A model generated the notes under the pieces. The model was not told the DNA's origin. It saw nothing but the letters and a program-made list of their open reading frames with translations, and did not search any database. The translations under genes and the position numbers were made by a program. 64,000 bases of DNA from Chryseobacterium aquaeductus. Lineage in GTDB: Bacteria; Bacteroidota; Bacteroidia; Flavobacteriales; Weeksellaceae. Shown here piece by piece: positions 26,488 to 35,426 of the stretch (position 1 is its first letter; each line of letters opens with the position of its first letter). Location of the stretch: positions 744,001 to 808,000 of the forward strand of contig NZ_CAJIMS010000001.1 in assembly GCF_905175375.1 (NCBI RefSeq), given 5' to 3'.

Positions 26488-27513
26488 TCAATTTTTAAAC
26501 ATCTTATTTCTACCAGTTCTATACCTTGAAATATCCTTTAAAATCATCTGATCATCAATGTTAAAATGTTTTAATTCGTTTACGATAGCAGAATGCGAAT
26601 TGATATTTTCGGCAATAATTTCGTAAGCAATATCTCGTGTGGTCTGCTGAAGTTTTGGATCTTTTGAAAACTCAAACTTCATAGCATGCAGATATGTTAA
26701 TTTTTTGTCAGATGCTGTATTTTGATATAATTCCTGAATCATTTGATCTAATTTTTCAATCTCAGCTATATTTGCAAAATAATTATTGAGACAGTTGAAA
26801 GCATCTTTATTTTCCTCCCAACCCTTCAGCAAAACTTCTTGCGCTTCTTCTGGTGCATCCATTTTTTTTCGATAAATTAATGATGCTTTTACCATCTGGC
26901 TATTAATCACATAATCATCGGCAACCATTTGATAAAAAGAATTTGCCGAATCGAAATCATTAATTTGTTGGTAAAGATCTCCTACTTTTTCTTTTTGTCC
27001 GAGTTCTTTGTAAAGATCAATCGATTTTTGGTATTGTTTTGCCTTTTCAAAACAAGATGCAGCATCCGATTTATTGTGAAGTTTTTTGAGATAAATCACA
27101 GCCGCTTCATTATACAATTCGCCATTTTCAAGGGTTTTTGCACCTCTGTAATTATCTTGCAAAAGATTCATATATACTTTTGCGGCTCTCGTATAATCTT
27201 TTTCGGCAATATATTTTTCTGCAAGCTCTTCATACCGGTTTCGAATTCTGTCGAAAAGTGAATTTTCCAGATAAAAACTTCCACCCGCACCTCTTTTCTT
27301 TTTTTGTGAATTTCCCGATTTTTCTTTATTCTCCATCGAGAGTACGACAAGAAAAATAATACCGGCAACGACTATAAAAATGAAAAGATCGCCGATAACG
27401 CTCCAAAAAGTTAATTTAAAAAACTGAGTAAAAATTGTAATGATTTTGAGAATCGCCAATATAAAAAGCGCCCTCAAAAATTTATCTATAAACTTTTGCT
27501 TATTCATTTTCAT
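26488..27513 (-). CDS. Membrane-anchored TPR protein of the MoxR-vWA operon
   Basis: A 341-aa protein with two N-terminal hydrophobic helices (about residues 13-32 and 36-58), a short Lys/Gly-rich linker, and then TPR-like repeats to the end. Examples are ELAEKYIAEKDYTRAAKVYM, AAVIYLKKLHNKSDAASCFE and QKSIDLYKELGQKEKVGDLY. It would expose a TPR scaffold next to the membrane. It is the last of six overlapping genes; its start overlaps the preceding gene by 14 bp. The role is inferred as scaffold or adaptor. Confidence 0.75.
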   Translation of the reverse strand: MKMNKQKFIDKFLRALFILAILKIITIFTQFFKLTFWSVIGDLFIFIVVAGIIFLVVLSMENKEKSGNSQKKKRGAGGSFYLENSLFDRIRNRYEELAEKYIAEKDYTRAAKVYMNLLQDNYRGAKTLENGELYNEAAVIYLKKLHNKSDAASCFEKAKQYQKSIDLYKELGQKEKVGDLYQQINDFDSANSFYQMVADDYVINSQMVKASLIYRKKMDAPEEAQEVLLKGWEENKDAFNCLNNYFANIAEIEKLDQMIQELYQNTASDKKLTYLHAMKFEFSKDPKLQQTTRDIAYEIIAENINSHSAIVNELKHFNIDDQMILKDISRYRTGRNKMFKN

Positions 27514-29152
27514 CAGATTTTAAAATGGTTTTATCTTCTCTGAACAGTCTGAATAAAAGGAGTACCACACAAATCATCAATATCCATACAAACCAATTGT
27601 AGCCAAACATTTCGACTAATGGATAAAAAAGATAACTCAGCATGGCAAGAAGTACGATCATCAAAAAGACCTTAATCCCGATTGGAAGATTTTCGCCTCC
27701 GATGTATAATTTTTTCTTCTCAAAAACCATAGAGTAAAGTCCTACAGCACCTATCAGCAAAACGACAAGCCAAAAAATTTCAGAAACCGAAACATTTTTT
27801 TGATCGCTATTTATTTTACCTTCATTACCAAAATTAGAAATCTGACTTACATCTGAAAGCGGCGGATCAATAGTTCCGTACAATTTGCCCAAAGAATCTG
27901 CCATCAGAATTTTCTTTCTATTCAAAACTGTTTTTACCACACCTTCTTTTGCAGGAATTCCGTTGCCTTTCTTTTTCAGAGAATCTGAAATTTTACGTTT
28001 CAGATTTTCGGTATTTTCTTCGACAGTTTTTACAATTTTTTTATTGTAAATGGTTTTAAGAGAATCTCTTGTAATTCCTTCTTTCACTTTATATTCTTCA
28101 ACATCCTTCTCAACATCCTTCATTGATTTTCTGTTAGAATATTTCGATGAAGCAAGTGTAAAATCGTTCATCAGTTTTCCTCTTTCTTTTCTGTAAATTG
28201 AGTCTATTTTTAGATCAATATCTGTAACACCTGATCTGAAGGCAAGAGTATTGGCTAATGTTCCATCTTCTATTTTTCCTGAAGACTTCACAGTTTGAGT
28301 TTCATTCTTATCAGATTGAGTTGCAATTCTGGAAGCTGCAATCATCATCAAAAACACCCAAAAAACCCAACGATAATTGTTTGAACCGGAATTTCCTCCT
28401 CCATTGCCGTTTGAGTTTCCTCCTCCAAAAAAATTACTCAACCATCCGCCACCTCCGAATTTAAATCTGCCAAAACCATCACCTCGGGAAGTTCCCATAA
28501 TATCAAGCGGAACACCGAGTTCTACTGCACGTTCAGGATATTTATCTATGTACTTCAGGTATTTTTCGATTTCTTTTTTGTTTCCTGCCATCACCTTTTT
28601 CATATCAAAAGGGAGATCATTCATCCATTCTTCCTCGGTCTTTTTCTGAAGAGTTTCCATGATTTTCTCGTCATCCATCTCCACCATGAAACGCTGAATT
28701 TCGGAAGGAATCTGAACTCCGTTTGAAACTTTTTTCACAATGAAATCTGCCTGCTGCGGATCTTCTATCAACTCCAGCCAGTTGATACTTTCGGATAGTT
28801 TAACCAAACCAAAATCCGGATGCATCATGATGTAATCTGCAGACAGATTTTTAAAGTCTTCAGGATTTATTTTAGGATAAAAAACAGTGTTTTCAGGAAT
28901 AAAAAATTGATTATCATAACACTGGAAATAAGAATTTTTACCAATTTCGGTTGATGCATTATTTTTAAAAATAAGAAAACATCCGTATAAAACATTGGGC
29001 TCATTGGAAGGAATTGCAAAAGACTGTATATCTCTTAAATTAATTCCTAAAACATCCAATTCTCTAAGCCACACTGAAGGTGAAGAACCTTTAATTAAAA
29101 GTCCTTTTTTGGGAAATGTATTTTTCGGAAAAGGCTTAATTCTCAGTTCCAT
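27500..29152 (-). CDS. Membrane partner protein of the ternary system (bpX6-like)
   Basis: A 550-aa protein (start at 29152, MELRIKPFPKNTF). Residues 1 to about 215 form a soluble domain with strands around KGLLIKGSSPSVWL and MMHPDFGLVKLSES. A Gly/Asn-rich linker follows, then one hydrophobic helix (WVFWVFLMMIAA), a charged helical region, and three C-terminal membrane helices. I associate the N-terminal part with the bpX6-type domain described in MoxR-vWA-beta-propeller ternary systems, but this rests on recall and context. It overlaps both neighbours. Confidence 0.6.
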   Translation of the reverse strand: MELRIKPFPKNTFPKKGLLIKGSSPSVWLRELDVLGINLRDIQSFAIPSNEPNVLYGCFLIFKNNASTEIGKNSYFQCYDNQFFIPENTVFYPKINPEDFKNLSADYIMMHPDFGLVKLSESINWLELIEDPQQADFIVKKVSNGVQIPSEIQRFMVEMDDEKIMETLQKKTEEEWMNDLPFDMKKVMAGNKKEIEKYLKYIDKYPERAVELGVPLDIMGTSRGDGFGRFKFGGGGWLSNFFGGGNSNGNGGGNSGSNNYRWVFWVFLMMIAASRIATQSDKNETQTVKSSGKIEDGTLANTLAFRSGVTDIDLKIDSIYRKERGKLMNDFTLASSKYSNRKSMKDVEKDVEEYKVKEGITRDSLKTIYNKKIVKTVEENTENLKRKISDSLKKKGNGIPAKEGVVKTVLNRKKILMADSLGKLYGTIDPPLSDVSQISNFGNEGKINSDQKNVSVSEIFWLVVLLIGAVGLYSMVFEKKKLYIGGENLPIGIKVFLMIVLLAMLSYLFYPLVEMFGYNWFVWILMICVVLLLFRLFREDKTILKSDENE

Positions 29153-31529
29153 ATTCCAAAATTTGGTTGATGAATGCTTCAAGATAAGTATGATACATTT
29201 CCTCTGATGTTTTCACTTTCAATAGTGTATTTTCGGGCAAATAATATTCCGAACCGCTGAATTCCGTTTTGGTTGCCATGGCAAGAAAGCCTTCTATGGA
29301 AGTCGATATGTAAAATACAGGAATATTTTTATTACTGCTATTAAAAGTGAGCATTCCACGAGAATCTGAAATGATCTCGCTTCCCTCAGAAAACATAAAT
29401 TTGTTTTTATTTTTTTCGGCTAAAATTGTTGCACCATTCCTGTTTTTTCGCAGTGCAAGAGCGTCGTGAAAGCCACGATACAATTCAAACTTAGACATCA
29501 TAAGATTATTCTGAGGATTGATTCCCACAAAATTGATATTACTCAAAATTTTATTTCCGCCGTTACTAAGTCTTTCAATTTCTGTGGTAACTTTTGAGAT
29601 ATTTTTTTGAATTTCTTTGTCATTTTTCACATTTTCAAGTGAAATGTTTCCCTCAATATTTATTTCTTCAATCCACGATGCTTTTTCGTGCCACAGATAA
29701 AAATTTTTATTAAAATAAATCAGTTGATGATGGTGATGAATTCCTTTCCCGCTAAGATTTAAATCAGAATATTCCTTTGTATTTAAATTTAGTTTAGAAA
29801 TCAGTCTTTTATCTGGCTGATACTGACAGAGTATAAATTCCTGTTTCTTATTTTTAGCCAAAGCAAACTGCCCTTTTGGTTTTACCGAAATATCTTCTAT
29901 CATAACTTCACAACCACGATACGTCTTGTGAAGACTGTAATGGTCTTTGTTGTAATAATTATCTGATAAATAAGTTTTTAGAAGCTGTTTTTTAGCACTT
30001 AAAATAAAAAATTCTCCTTCATATAGAAAGGTAGCAATTTTGTTGATTGGCGTAGGAAACAAAATGGGATAATTAAGCGGTAAATCGGTCTTCTTTCCAT
30101 ACGAAGTACTTTCACTAGCCACATTTTTGCGTTGCGGAGGGTTTTCCCAAAGCTCCTTCAAAGCAAGAATTATTTTTTGAATATGTTTTCTAGTTCCTTT
30201 ATGATGTTTGTAAAAATTGAGTTCACCATCTGACGAAGTCGTCACCAAAAATTTAAGTCGGTCTCTGTTGTCGTGAATCACTTTTTGAAGATGAAGACTG
30301 TTTAAATTTTCCTGATTGGTAATGAAAAATATCTCCAAATCTTTTTGTGTATGCTCTTTTTCCAAAAATTGCTGCAAAGCGTCTGCAACATCCAAAACCG
30401 GACTTACAAGATTCAGATTTTCAATAACTTCCTGTATTGTATTGAGAGAAATAGCTGTATTGGTTTGTCCTAAAGTGAAAACTCTACAATCTGAATGTGC
30501 TTTTGGATGTTTGATAACCGCAATCGCTGAGGCAAAAGCCAAAACTTTCGGAGTTCCCCAATTTTTCAGCGAAGTATCAATTAAAATAATTCTTTCAAAA
30601 ATATTTTCTTCAGGCGGTATTTCTCTTTGAATATATAATGCTTCGTTATTGGCAATCCGGCTCATAAAAATTTCATCATCATTGGCAAACTCAGATAAAA
30701 GCATTCTGTGGAGATCGCCTTTATTGGTCATATCTGCAATGCCGCCGATGGGTTGCTCACCCGGAGAAAGATGGCGCATAGGAATTTTCAATCCGCTCCA
30801 GATTCTTTTAATTAAACTTCCGACATGAAAAGTTTTTGGATCTTCTGTCAGTTGTTCAATAAAGTCTTTTCCACCATCTGTAGTTAGTTCATTTTCAATT
30901 ACTTCATCTTCAATTTCAGGTTCGGAAATAAAACCTTTCATTTGATCGATAATATCCTGAACTGTAGAAAATCTTCGGTTTGCGTAAGCTAAAGTTCTGA
31001 TATCTTTTCGGAAAGCTTCATAATTGAATGGGAGTTTATTAGCACTTTCGCCCAAAAGATGCGGAATTTTAAGGTATCTTTTATAAAGCTGTTCTGCATT
31101 TTTAGCAGAAACACCGATTCTGTTTTGCGAAAAAACAGTCTGAAATAAGACAATTCTGTTTTGTTTGGTTTTATACTTGCGGTCTAGCTGCTGCAATTTT
31201 TCTAAAAATTCAGTTGCTTCTGATAATAATTCCTGGGTTTCCTCGCGACTTGGGTAAACAGCAAGTTCAGAAATCAAAGCGTCCATATTGGTATAGCCAT
31301 CCTGAGTTGCATACAACGCCAAAAGCAACGAACCAAAAGGCGGCCACCCTTGTAGTTGCAATTCATTTAAAACTTCAATAATATACGGACGATAAGCAAC
31401 TGCTGCCTTAATTTTGGGAAAATAAATAAGATTGTTTACCGCATATCCTGAAGTTTCTGCAACATCGTCATCTGTTGCCCATTCCCAAAAATAATCTTTA
31501 TACGACTGAAAATACTCTCTCAATTCCAT
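29136..31529 (-). CDS. vWA and beta-propeller protein of the ternary system
   Basis: A 797-aa cytoplasmic protein with three parts. Residues 1-300 are helical and end in the ANNEALYIQREIPP segment typical before such vWA domains. Residues 310-480 are a vWA domain. The C-terminal 300 residues are short beta repeats (FALAKNKKQEFILCQ, KNFYLWHEKASWIEEINI) that read as a propeller. The metal site is degenerate: the usual DxSxS is D318-T-S320-L-K322, with Lys in place of the last Ser. In this family the vWA protein works with a MoxR AAA+ ATPase, whose gene lies two genes upstream. Confidence 0.75.
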   Translation of the reverse strand: MELREYFQSYKDYFWEWATDDDVAETSGYAVNNLIYFPKIKAAVAYRPYIIEVLNELQLQGWPPFGSLLLALYATQDGYTNMDALISELAVYPSREETQELLSEATEFLEKLQQLDRKYKTKQNRIVLFQTVFSQNRIGVSAKNAEQLYKRYLKIPHLLGESANKLPFNYEAFRKDIRTLAYANRRFSTVQDIIDQMKGFISEPEIEDEVIENELTTDGGKDFIEQLTEDPKTFHVGSLIKRIWSGLKIPMRHLSPGEQPIGGIADMTNKGDLHRMLLSEFANDDEIFMSRIANNEALYIQREIPPEENIFERIILIDTSLKNWGTPKVLAFASAIAVIKHPKAHSDCRVFTLGQTNTAISLNTIQEVIENLNLVSPVLDVADALQQFLEKEHTQKDLEIFFITNQENLNSLHLQKVIHDNRDRLKFLVTTSSDGELNFYKHHKGTRKHIQKIILALKELWENPPQRKNVASESTSYGKKTDLPLNYPILFPTPINKIATFLYEGEFFILSAKKQLLKTYLSDNYYNKDHYSLHKTYRGCEVMIEDISVKPKGQFALAKNKKQEFILCQYQPDKRLISKLNLNTKEYSDLNLSGKGIHHHHQLIYFNKNFYLWHEKASWIEEINIEGNISLENVKNDKEIQKNISKVTTEIERLSNGGNKILSNINFVGINPQNNLMMSKFELYRGFHDALALRKNRNGATILAEKNKNKFMFSEGSEIISDSRGMLTFNSSNKNIPVFYISTSIEGFLAMATKTEFSGSEYYLPENTLLKVKTSEEMYHTYLEAFINQILEYGTEN

Positions 31530-32263
31530 TCTTGCGATTTTATAGTCAGACGAAATGAGCTTACAGACAGTTTTCGGAAATCGTTTTTATTGATCGAAAC
31601 ACAAGTTCCGTCATCATTCCACAAAATCCAGTTTTCCAGATGAGCATTGTATTTTCTTTGAAGCAAAAGACTCATATTTTTAAATTCAAAACTAAATCCT
31701 GAAGGTAAAAGATGTCCATTTTCAGTCCAGTAAGTTTTTCCCGGAAAACTCAGCAACGGAGTTCCCAGAAACAATGCTTTGTTGTCTATTAAAATCCAAT
31801 TAATTTTCTCAAGTTTAAACTTCGGTAATTCCGAAATTATACTTTTAATTTCTAAAACTGAACTTAATAAAGCCGTTGCAGTTTGCTCTTCTTCGCTTGG
31901 TTTTAATTTAACCTGAATTTTATCGTGAATTCCAAAAAAATTATTATTTGAAATAGGAAAAGTAAGCATTAATGCTTGATCAATTGGTGTCCAAAGCAAA
32001 GCAGTTCTCACTTTTTTTGTGGGAACCAATGCATTTTTTCTGAATAAAAGTCCGTCTCGCAAGTCATACATTAAAAAATTTGGCAGCTGCTGAATTTCAG
32101 AAGAATCAGCTTGATCATCTGTAAAACCTTTCATCCAGATCGTTTCCTCATCCAATGCAATCTGCACATTTTTCCAATCTCGTATTGAGCCCAGAAAATC
32201 TTCATCAGATCTGGGAATTTCTGCCCAAAATTCTTTTACACGGTTTGAAGAATTTTCTGCCAT
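31520..32263 (-). CDS. Ternary-system partner protein (bpX type)
   Basis: A 247-aa protein without signal or membrane segment. The start is set at 32263 (MAENSSNRVKEFW). It is rich in aromatic residues and short strands (RTALLWTPIDQALMLTFPIS, INWILIDNKALFLG), suggesting a mostly beta fold. I do not recognise it with certainty. Its place between the MoxR and vWA genes, overlapping both (28 and 10 bp), matches the small bpX proteins of MoxR-vWA-propeller ternary systems. Which bpX class applies cannot be settled without a profile search. Confidence 0.55.
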   Translation of the reverse strand: MAENSSNRVKEFWAEIPRSDEDFLGSIRDWKNVQIALDEETIWMKGFTDDQADSSEIQQLPNFLMYDLRDGLLFRKNALVPTKKVRTALLWTPIDQALMLTFPISNNNFFGIHDKIQVKLKPSEEEQTATALLSSVLEIKSIISELPKFKLEKINWILIDNKALFLGTPLLSFPGKTYWTENGHLLPSGFSFEFKNMSLLLQRKYNAHLENWILWNDDGTCVSINKNDFRKLSVSSFRLTIKSQEWN

Positions 32264-33369
32264 AAGCTTTCGATTTCTTTTTGAATGTATTGTTTTTGTT
32301 CGGGATTTCCGATCCAGTCGCATCGTGTTTGCAAGTATCTTAGTTTGTCTTTGATCACATTTTGATCTTCAAAACTCAGATTTTCATTCTCCCATTTTTC
32401 GATAAGAATTTTCACATCTTTCATCACTTCTTCAGGATTTGGAGTTTTGTTTTGTAAAGACTGCGGATGCGATTTAGGATGATCATCTTTCTCAATAATT
32501 CTGTTGATAATTCCTTCCAGAATTTCGATCTGTTCTTCGGTATCCCAAATATGTTTCAGAACCCAGAGATCTGAAACAATAGCTTCATTTCTTCCACAAA
32601 TCAGTGCACTTGCGGCGATCAAATTCTGAAGTTTCACAGCTCTACGATCTGAAATTGCAATTCCGGTATTTCTGAGGTTGATGATTGTATTTAAATAAAC
32701 TTCATAGATTGGTTTCAGATCTACAGTCTTACACAGGTTTTGCAGTTCTTTAATCTCACTTGTCTGAATTCCGGGAATTTCAGAATCAATCATATTTTCC
32801 AGTTTTCTGCCGGCCAAAAGAACTTGCTGAAGTAATTCCGGATTTACATTATCTACATTGATTCTTATCAAAAATCTGTCAAACAGTGCATTTAAAGCTT
32901 CATCTTCGGGAAGAACGTTGCTAGCTCCGACGAACATAAGAGCAGGAAGATGTTTTGTTTCTTTTCCTCTTTTAAAAATTTTCTCGTTCAACGCCATCAA
33001 AAGTGAATTCAGAATTGCAGAATTGGCATTGAAAATTTCATCCAAAAAAACCATTGACGCTTCCGGCATCATGCCTTCTGTATTGGTCAAAAGTTCACCT
33101 TCTTTTAATTTTCTGATATCAAAAGGACCAAAAATTTCGTTTGGTTCGGTAAAACGTGTTAAAAGATATTCGAAATTTTTGCCGTCTTTCACGGTTTTTG
33201 CCAACGTTCTGATGATGGCAGATTTTGCCGTTCCCGGAGGTCCGTATAAAAATGCATTTTCTCTTGCCAAAAGACAGATCCCTAAAAGATCTACAACATC
33301 ATTTTTACCGACAAAGGTTTCTTTTACGTAGTTGAGTGCGGTATTTAGTTTATCTATATTCTGAGTCAT
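32236..33369 (-). CDS. MoxR-type AAA+ ATPase
   Basis: A 377-aa AAA+ ATPase of the MoxR family. Walker A is GPPGTAKS (43-50), Walker B is MVFLDEIF (107-113), sensor 1 is MFVGASN, the arginine-finger region is LFDRFLIRI, and the helical lid region follows (ISDRRAVKLQNL). MoxR ATPases are chaperone-like and act with vWA-domain proteins to load metal or remodel a target. The C-terminal 90 residues are a charged helical extension. The gene overlaps the next one by 28 bp and follows the first gene of the operon after 3 bp. Confidence 0.9.
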   Translation of the reverse strand: MTQNIDKLNTALNYVKETFVGKNDVVDLLGICLLARENAFLYGPPGTAKSAIIRTLAKTVKDGKNFEYLLTRFTEPNEIFGPFDIRKLKEGELLTNTEGMMPEASMVFLDEIFNANSAILNSLLMALNEKIFKRGKETKHLPALMFVGASNVLPEDEALNALFDRFLIRINVDNVNPELLQQVLLAGRKLENMIDSEIPGIQTSEIKELQNLCKTVDLKPIYEVYLNTIINLRNTGIAISDRRAVKLQNLIAASALICGRNEAIVSDLWVLKHIWDTEEQIEILEGIINRIIEKDDHPKSHPQSLQNKTPNPEEVMKDVKILIEKWENENLSFEDQNVIKDKLRYLQTRCDWIGNPEQKQYIQKEIESLWQKILQTV

Positions 33370-33372
33370 TTA

Positions 33373-34014
33373 CTATTTATTTACAATTTTTAATTCTTTC
33401 CAGAATACATCTTTGTAGATTCCGAATTCGGCGATAAGCAGATGATTAATATATGGAATTTCAGCAAGTTGATACGCTTTTTTCTCCACAATTCTTTCGA
33501 GATACAATTTTCTGTAAGTTTTATCTTGCAACTCGACTTCCCAATTAATATTTTCAAGATTTAAGTCAAATCCAACTCCTGAATAATGATATTTCAAAAG
33601 AATACCTTCAAGGATTTTGAGCAAAATATCTTCAGGGTCAGCAACTCGAAGTGCCACTACAATTTGTGGCAAGAATCTCAACGATAAATCTGCTGATAAA
33701 ATTGCGGAAACATCTTGTTTTTCGTTAAAATGGGGAATTAACTGGTCTAGATTTTTTGAAGTGTCTTTTCTAATCAGGTACAATTGAGCGCTGTGATACA
33801 AAACTTTTGCTGCCCAAACTGCCGCTTTTTTATCGAAAGCTATCTGATCTGATAAAAACCCAAGTCTTTCTTTTTCAAATTCAGATTCAAAATAAATTTC
33901 CGCATCTTTTTCTTCTTTTTCGGAAATTGTTTTCAAGTCTGAAAAAATAGTCATTGAACCATCCTTGCGGAGTTGAAATATTGTATCTAAAAATGAAGAT
34001 TTGTTTTCCATCAT
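33373..34014 (-). CDS. First gene of the MoxR-vWA operon (bpX-like, unknown)
   Basis: A 213-aa soluble protein of mainly helical character (AAVWAAKVLYHSAQLYLIRK, ILLKILEGILLKYHYS). No signal peptide, motif or family is certain. It is first in a six-gene operon and 3 bp from the MoxR gene, and I read it as one of the small proteins of the ternary system. Its promoter is unusually close: a canonical Bacteroidota promoter ends 5 bp before the ATG, so the mRNA may be leaderless, or translation may begin later. Confidence 0.6.
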   Translation of the reverse strand: MMENKSSFLDTIFQLRKDGSMTIFSDLKTISEKEEKDAEIYFESEFEKERLGFLSDQIAFDKKAAVWAAKVLYHSAQLYLIRKDTSKNLDQLIPHFNEKQDVSAILSADLSLRFLPQIVVALRVADPEDILLKILEGILLKYHYSGVGFDLNLENINWEVELQDKTYRKLYLERIVEKKAYQLAEIPYINHLLIAEFGIYKDVFWKELKIVNK

Positions 34015-34018
34015 GTAA

Positions 34019-34048
34019 CAAAAATAAATATTATTTGTGAATTTTCAA
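34019..34048 (-). promoter_or_regulatory. Canonical Bacteroidota promoter of the ternary-system operon
   Basis: On the minus strand TTG (34048-34046), 19-bp spacer, TATTTTTG (34026-34019). This fits the TTG-N19-TAnnTTTG consensus exactly. The -7 box ends 5 bp before the ATG of the first gene. Confidence 0.65.
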
Positions 34049-34126
34049 TTTTGATTGATCACTGAATTTTAAAATTTAAACTGTTAAAGGAAAAAGTAAT
34101 TGACAACTGACTATTGACAGATTTAT

Positions 34127-34134
34127 TATATTTG
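34127..34134 (+). promoter_or_regulatory. -7 promoter box of deoD (TATATTTG)
   Basis: TATATTTG 20 bp before the deoD ATG. The upstream TTG is 24 bp away, longer than usual, so the -33 element is uncertain. Confidence 0.5.
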
Positions 34135-34154
34135 CTGAAATTTAAAATTAAAAA

Positions 34155-34865
34155 ATGAGTGTTCATATAAGTGCGCAAAAAGGAGATATTGCAAAAGTTG
34201 TTTTACAACCAGGCGATCCGCTTCGTGCAAAATATATTGCAGAAAATTTTATTGAAAACGCAAAATTAGTCAGCCAGACAAGAGGAATTTTTTATTATAC
34301 AGGAACTTATAAAGGAAAAGAAATCACTGTAGGAGCCAGCGGAATGGGTTTTCCTAGTATCGGAATCTATTCTTTTGAATTATACACAGAATATGAAGTT
34401 GAAACCATCATTAGAATTGGAACTTGCGGTGCTTACACCACAGATTTAAAAGTTTTTGATCTCCTGAATGTTGAAAATGCTGCCAGCGAAAGTACGTACG
34501 CAAAATTTGCGTGGGAAATAGATGAAGATATTATTTCGCATCAGGGAAATACTTTTGAAATCATCAATCAGACTGCCGAAGAGTTATCTTTAAAGGCGAA
34601 ATCAACCAATATCCACAGCAGCGATATTTTTTACAGAAAAGACCCTTCAGTTCCGGCAATTGCAACAAAATACAGTTGTCCGGCAGTAGAAATGGAAGCT
34701 TTCGGACTGTTTGCCAATGCAAAACATTTAGGTAAAAATGCAGCAACTATTCTTACCGTTTCAGATATTATTCCAACTCATGAAAACATTTCGGCAGACC
34801 AAAGAGAAAAAGCCTTACGGCCAATGATTGAGCTTGCCTTGGAAGCAGCTTGGAAAATTGCCTGA
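34155..34865 (+). CDS. deoD: Purine nucleoside phosphorylase, DeoD type
   Basis: DeoD splits purine (deoxy)nucleosides with phosphate into base and (deoxy)ribose 1-phosphate, for purine salvage. The 236-aa length fits the hexameric bacterial type. Visible marks are QPGDPLRAKYIAENF near residue 16, IRIGTCGAY (phosphate loop), AVEMEAFGLF (ribose and base site) and LTVSDII, where the catalytic Asp is D201-like. The gene is single with its own promoter and terminator, between the ternary-system operon and the LacI gene. Confidence 0.95.
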   Translation: MSVHISAQKGDIAKVVLQPGDPLRAKYIAENFIENAKLVSQTRGIFYYTGTYKGKEITVGASGMGFPSIGIYSFELYTEYEVETIIRIGTCGAYTTDLKVFDLLNVENAASESTYAKFAWEIDEDIISHQGNTFEIINQTAEELSLKAKSTNIHSSDIFYRKDPSVPAIATKYSCPAVEMEAFGLFANAKHLGKNAATILTVSDIIPTHENISADQREKALRPMIELALEAAWKIA

Positions 34866-34889
34866 TTATTACCTTCAATTTAAAATAGT

Positions 34890-34919
34890 AAGCTTTGTCA
34901 TACGACAAGGCTTTTTTTT
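34890..34919 (+). terminator. Terminator of deoD
   Basis: AAGCTTTGTC ATAC GACAAGGCTT stem (one G-T pair) followed by six or more T, 25 bp past the stop. Confidence 0.85.
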
Positions 34920-35426
34920 ATGAGTTATTATTGTAAATAATCATCTACAAATATAAAACACAGGAGATAAACATTGTTTTTAGGAATTGAATTTCGCTGA
35001 AAAGTTGTTGAAGAAATCTACCTTATCATAAATTTAAAGATAACACAACTCTTACTTTCCGATGTAATCTAAAGACTAATGTAAATTGATTATCATGAAA
35101 AATTGTTCTTTGTATGAAAATGGGTCCTGAAACCAAAGGAAATATTTCAAGAAAATCAAGAAGGTTGGGAAAAAATATACTTCAGTTTTAAGATTAATTT
35201 GTAAGGGCACCGAATATTTCGATGCTTTTTTTAAATGTAAAATTTTTAATGCTTCGTTTTTGACAATTCGTTCTATTCATTTTTTATACATTTTAAATTC
35301 ACAATTTATTATAAAAATCACTCCAAAACGCAATATTAGTCATTAGATTATGTAGAATTTGATTAAATTTACCACTATCCTGAAAAGCATATTTGAACGG
35401 AAAATTAACGTTATTCAACAATACTT
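34920..35426. other. Intergenic stretch before the LacI gene
   Basis: About 500 bp without a credible gene. It contains a second terminator-like hairpin, GCACCGAA TAT TTCGATGC plus a T run (35207-35232), preceded by a short Lys-rich open frame. This may be the tail of a lost gene or a small RNA. Confidence 0.35.

Noticed and set aside
32858..33331. Open frame of 157 codons on the plus strand
   Set aside because: Antisense to the MoxR ATPase gene, with low-complexity Ser/Lys/Phe composition typical of a shadow frame.
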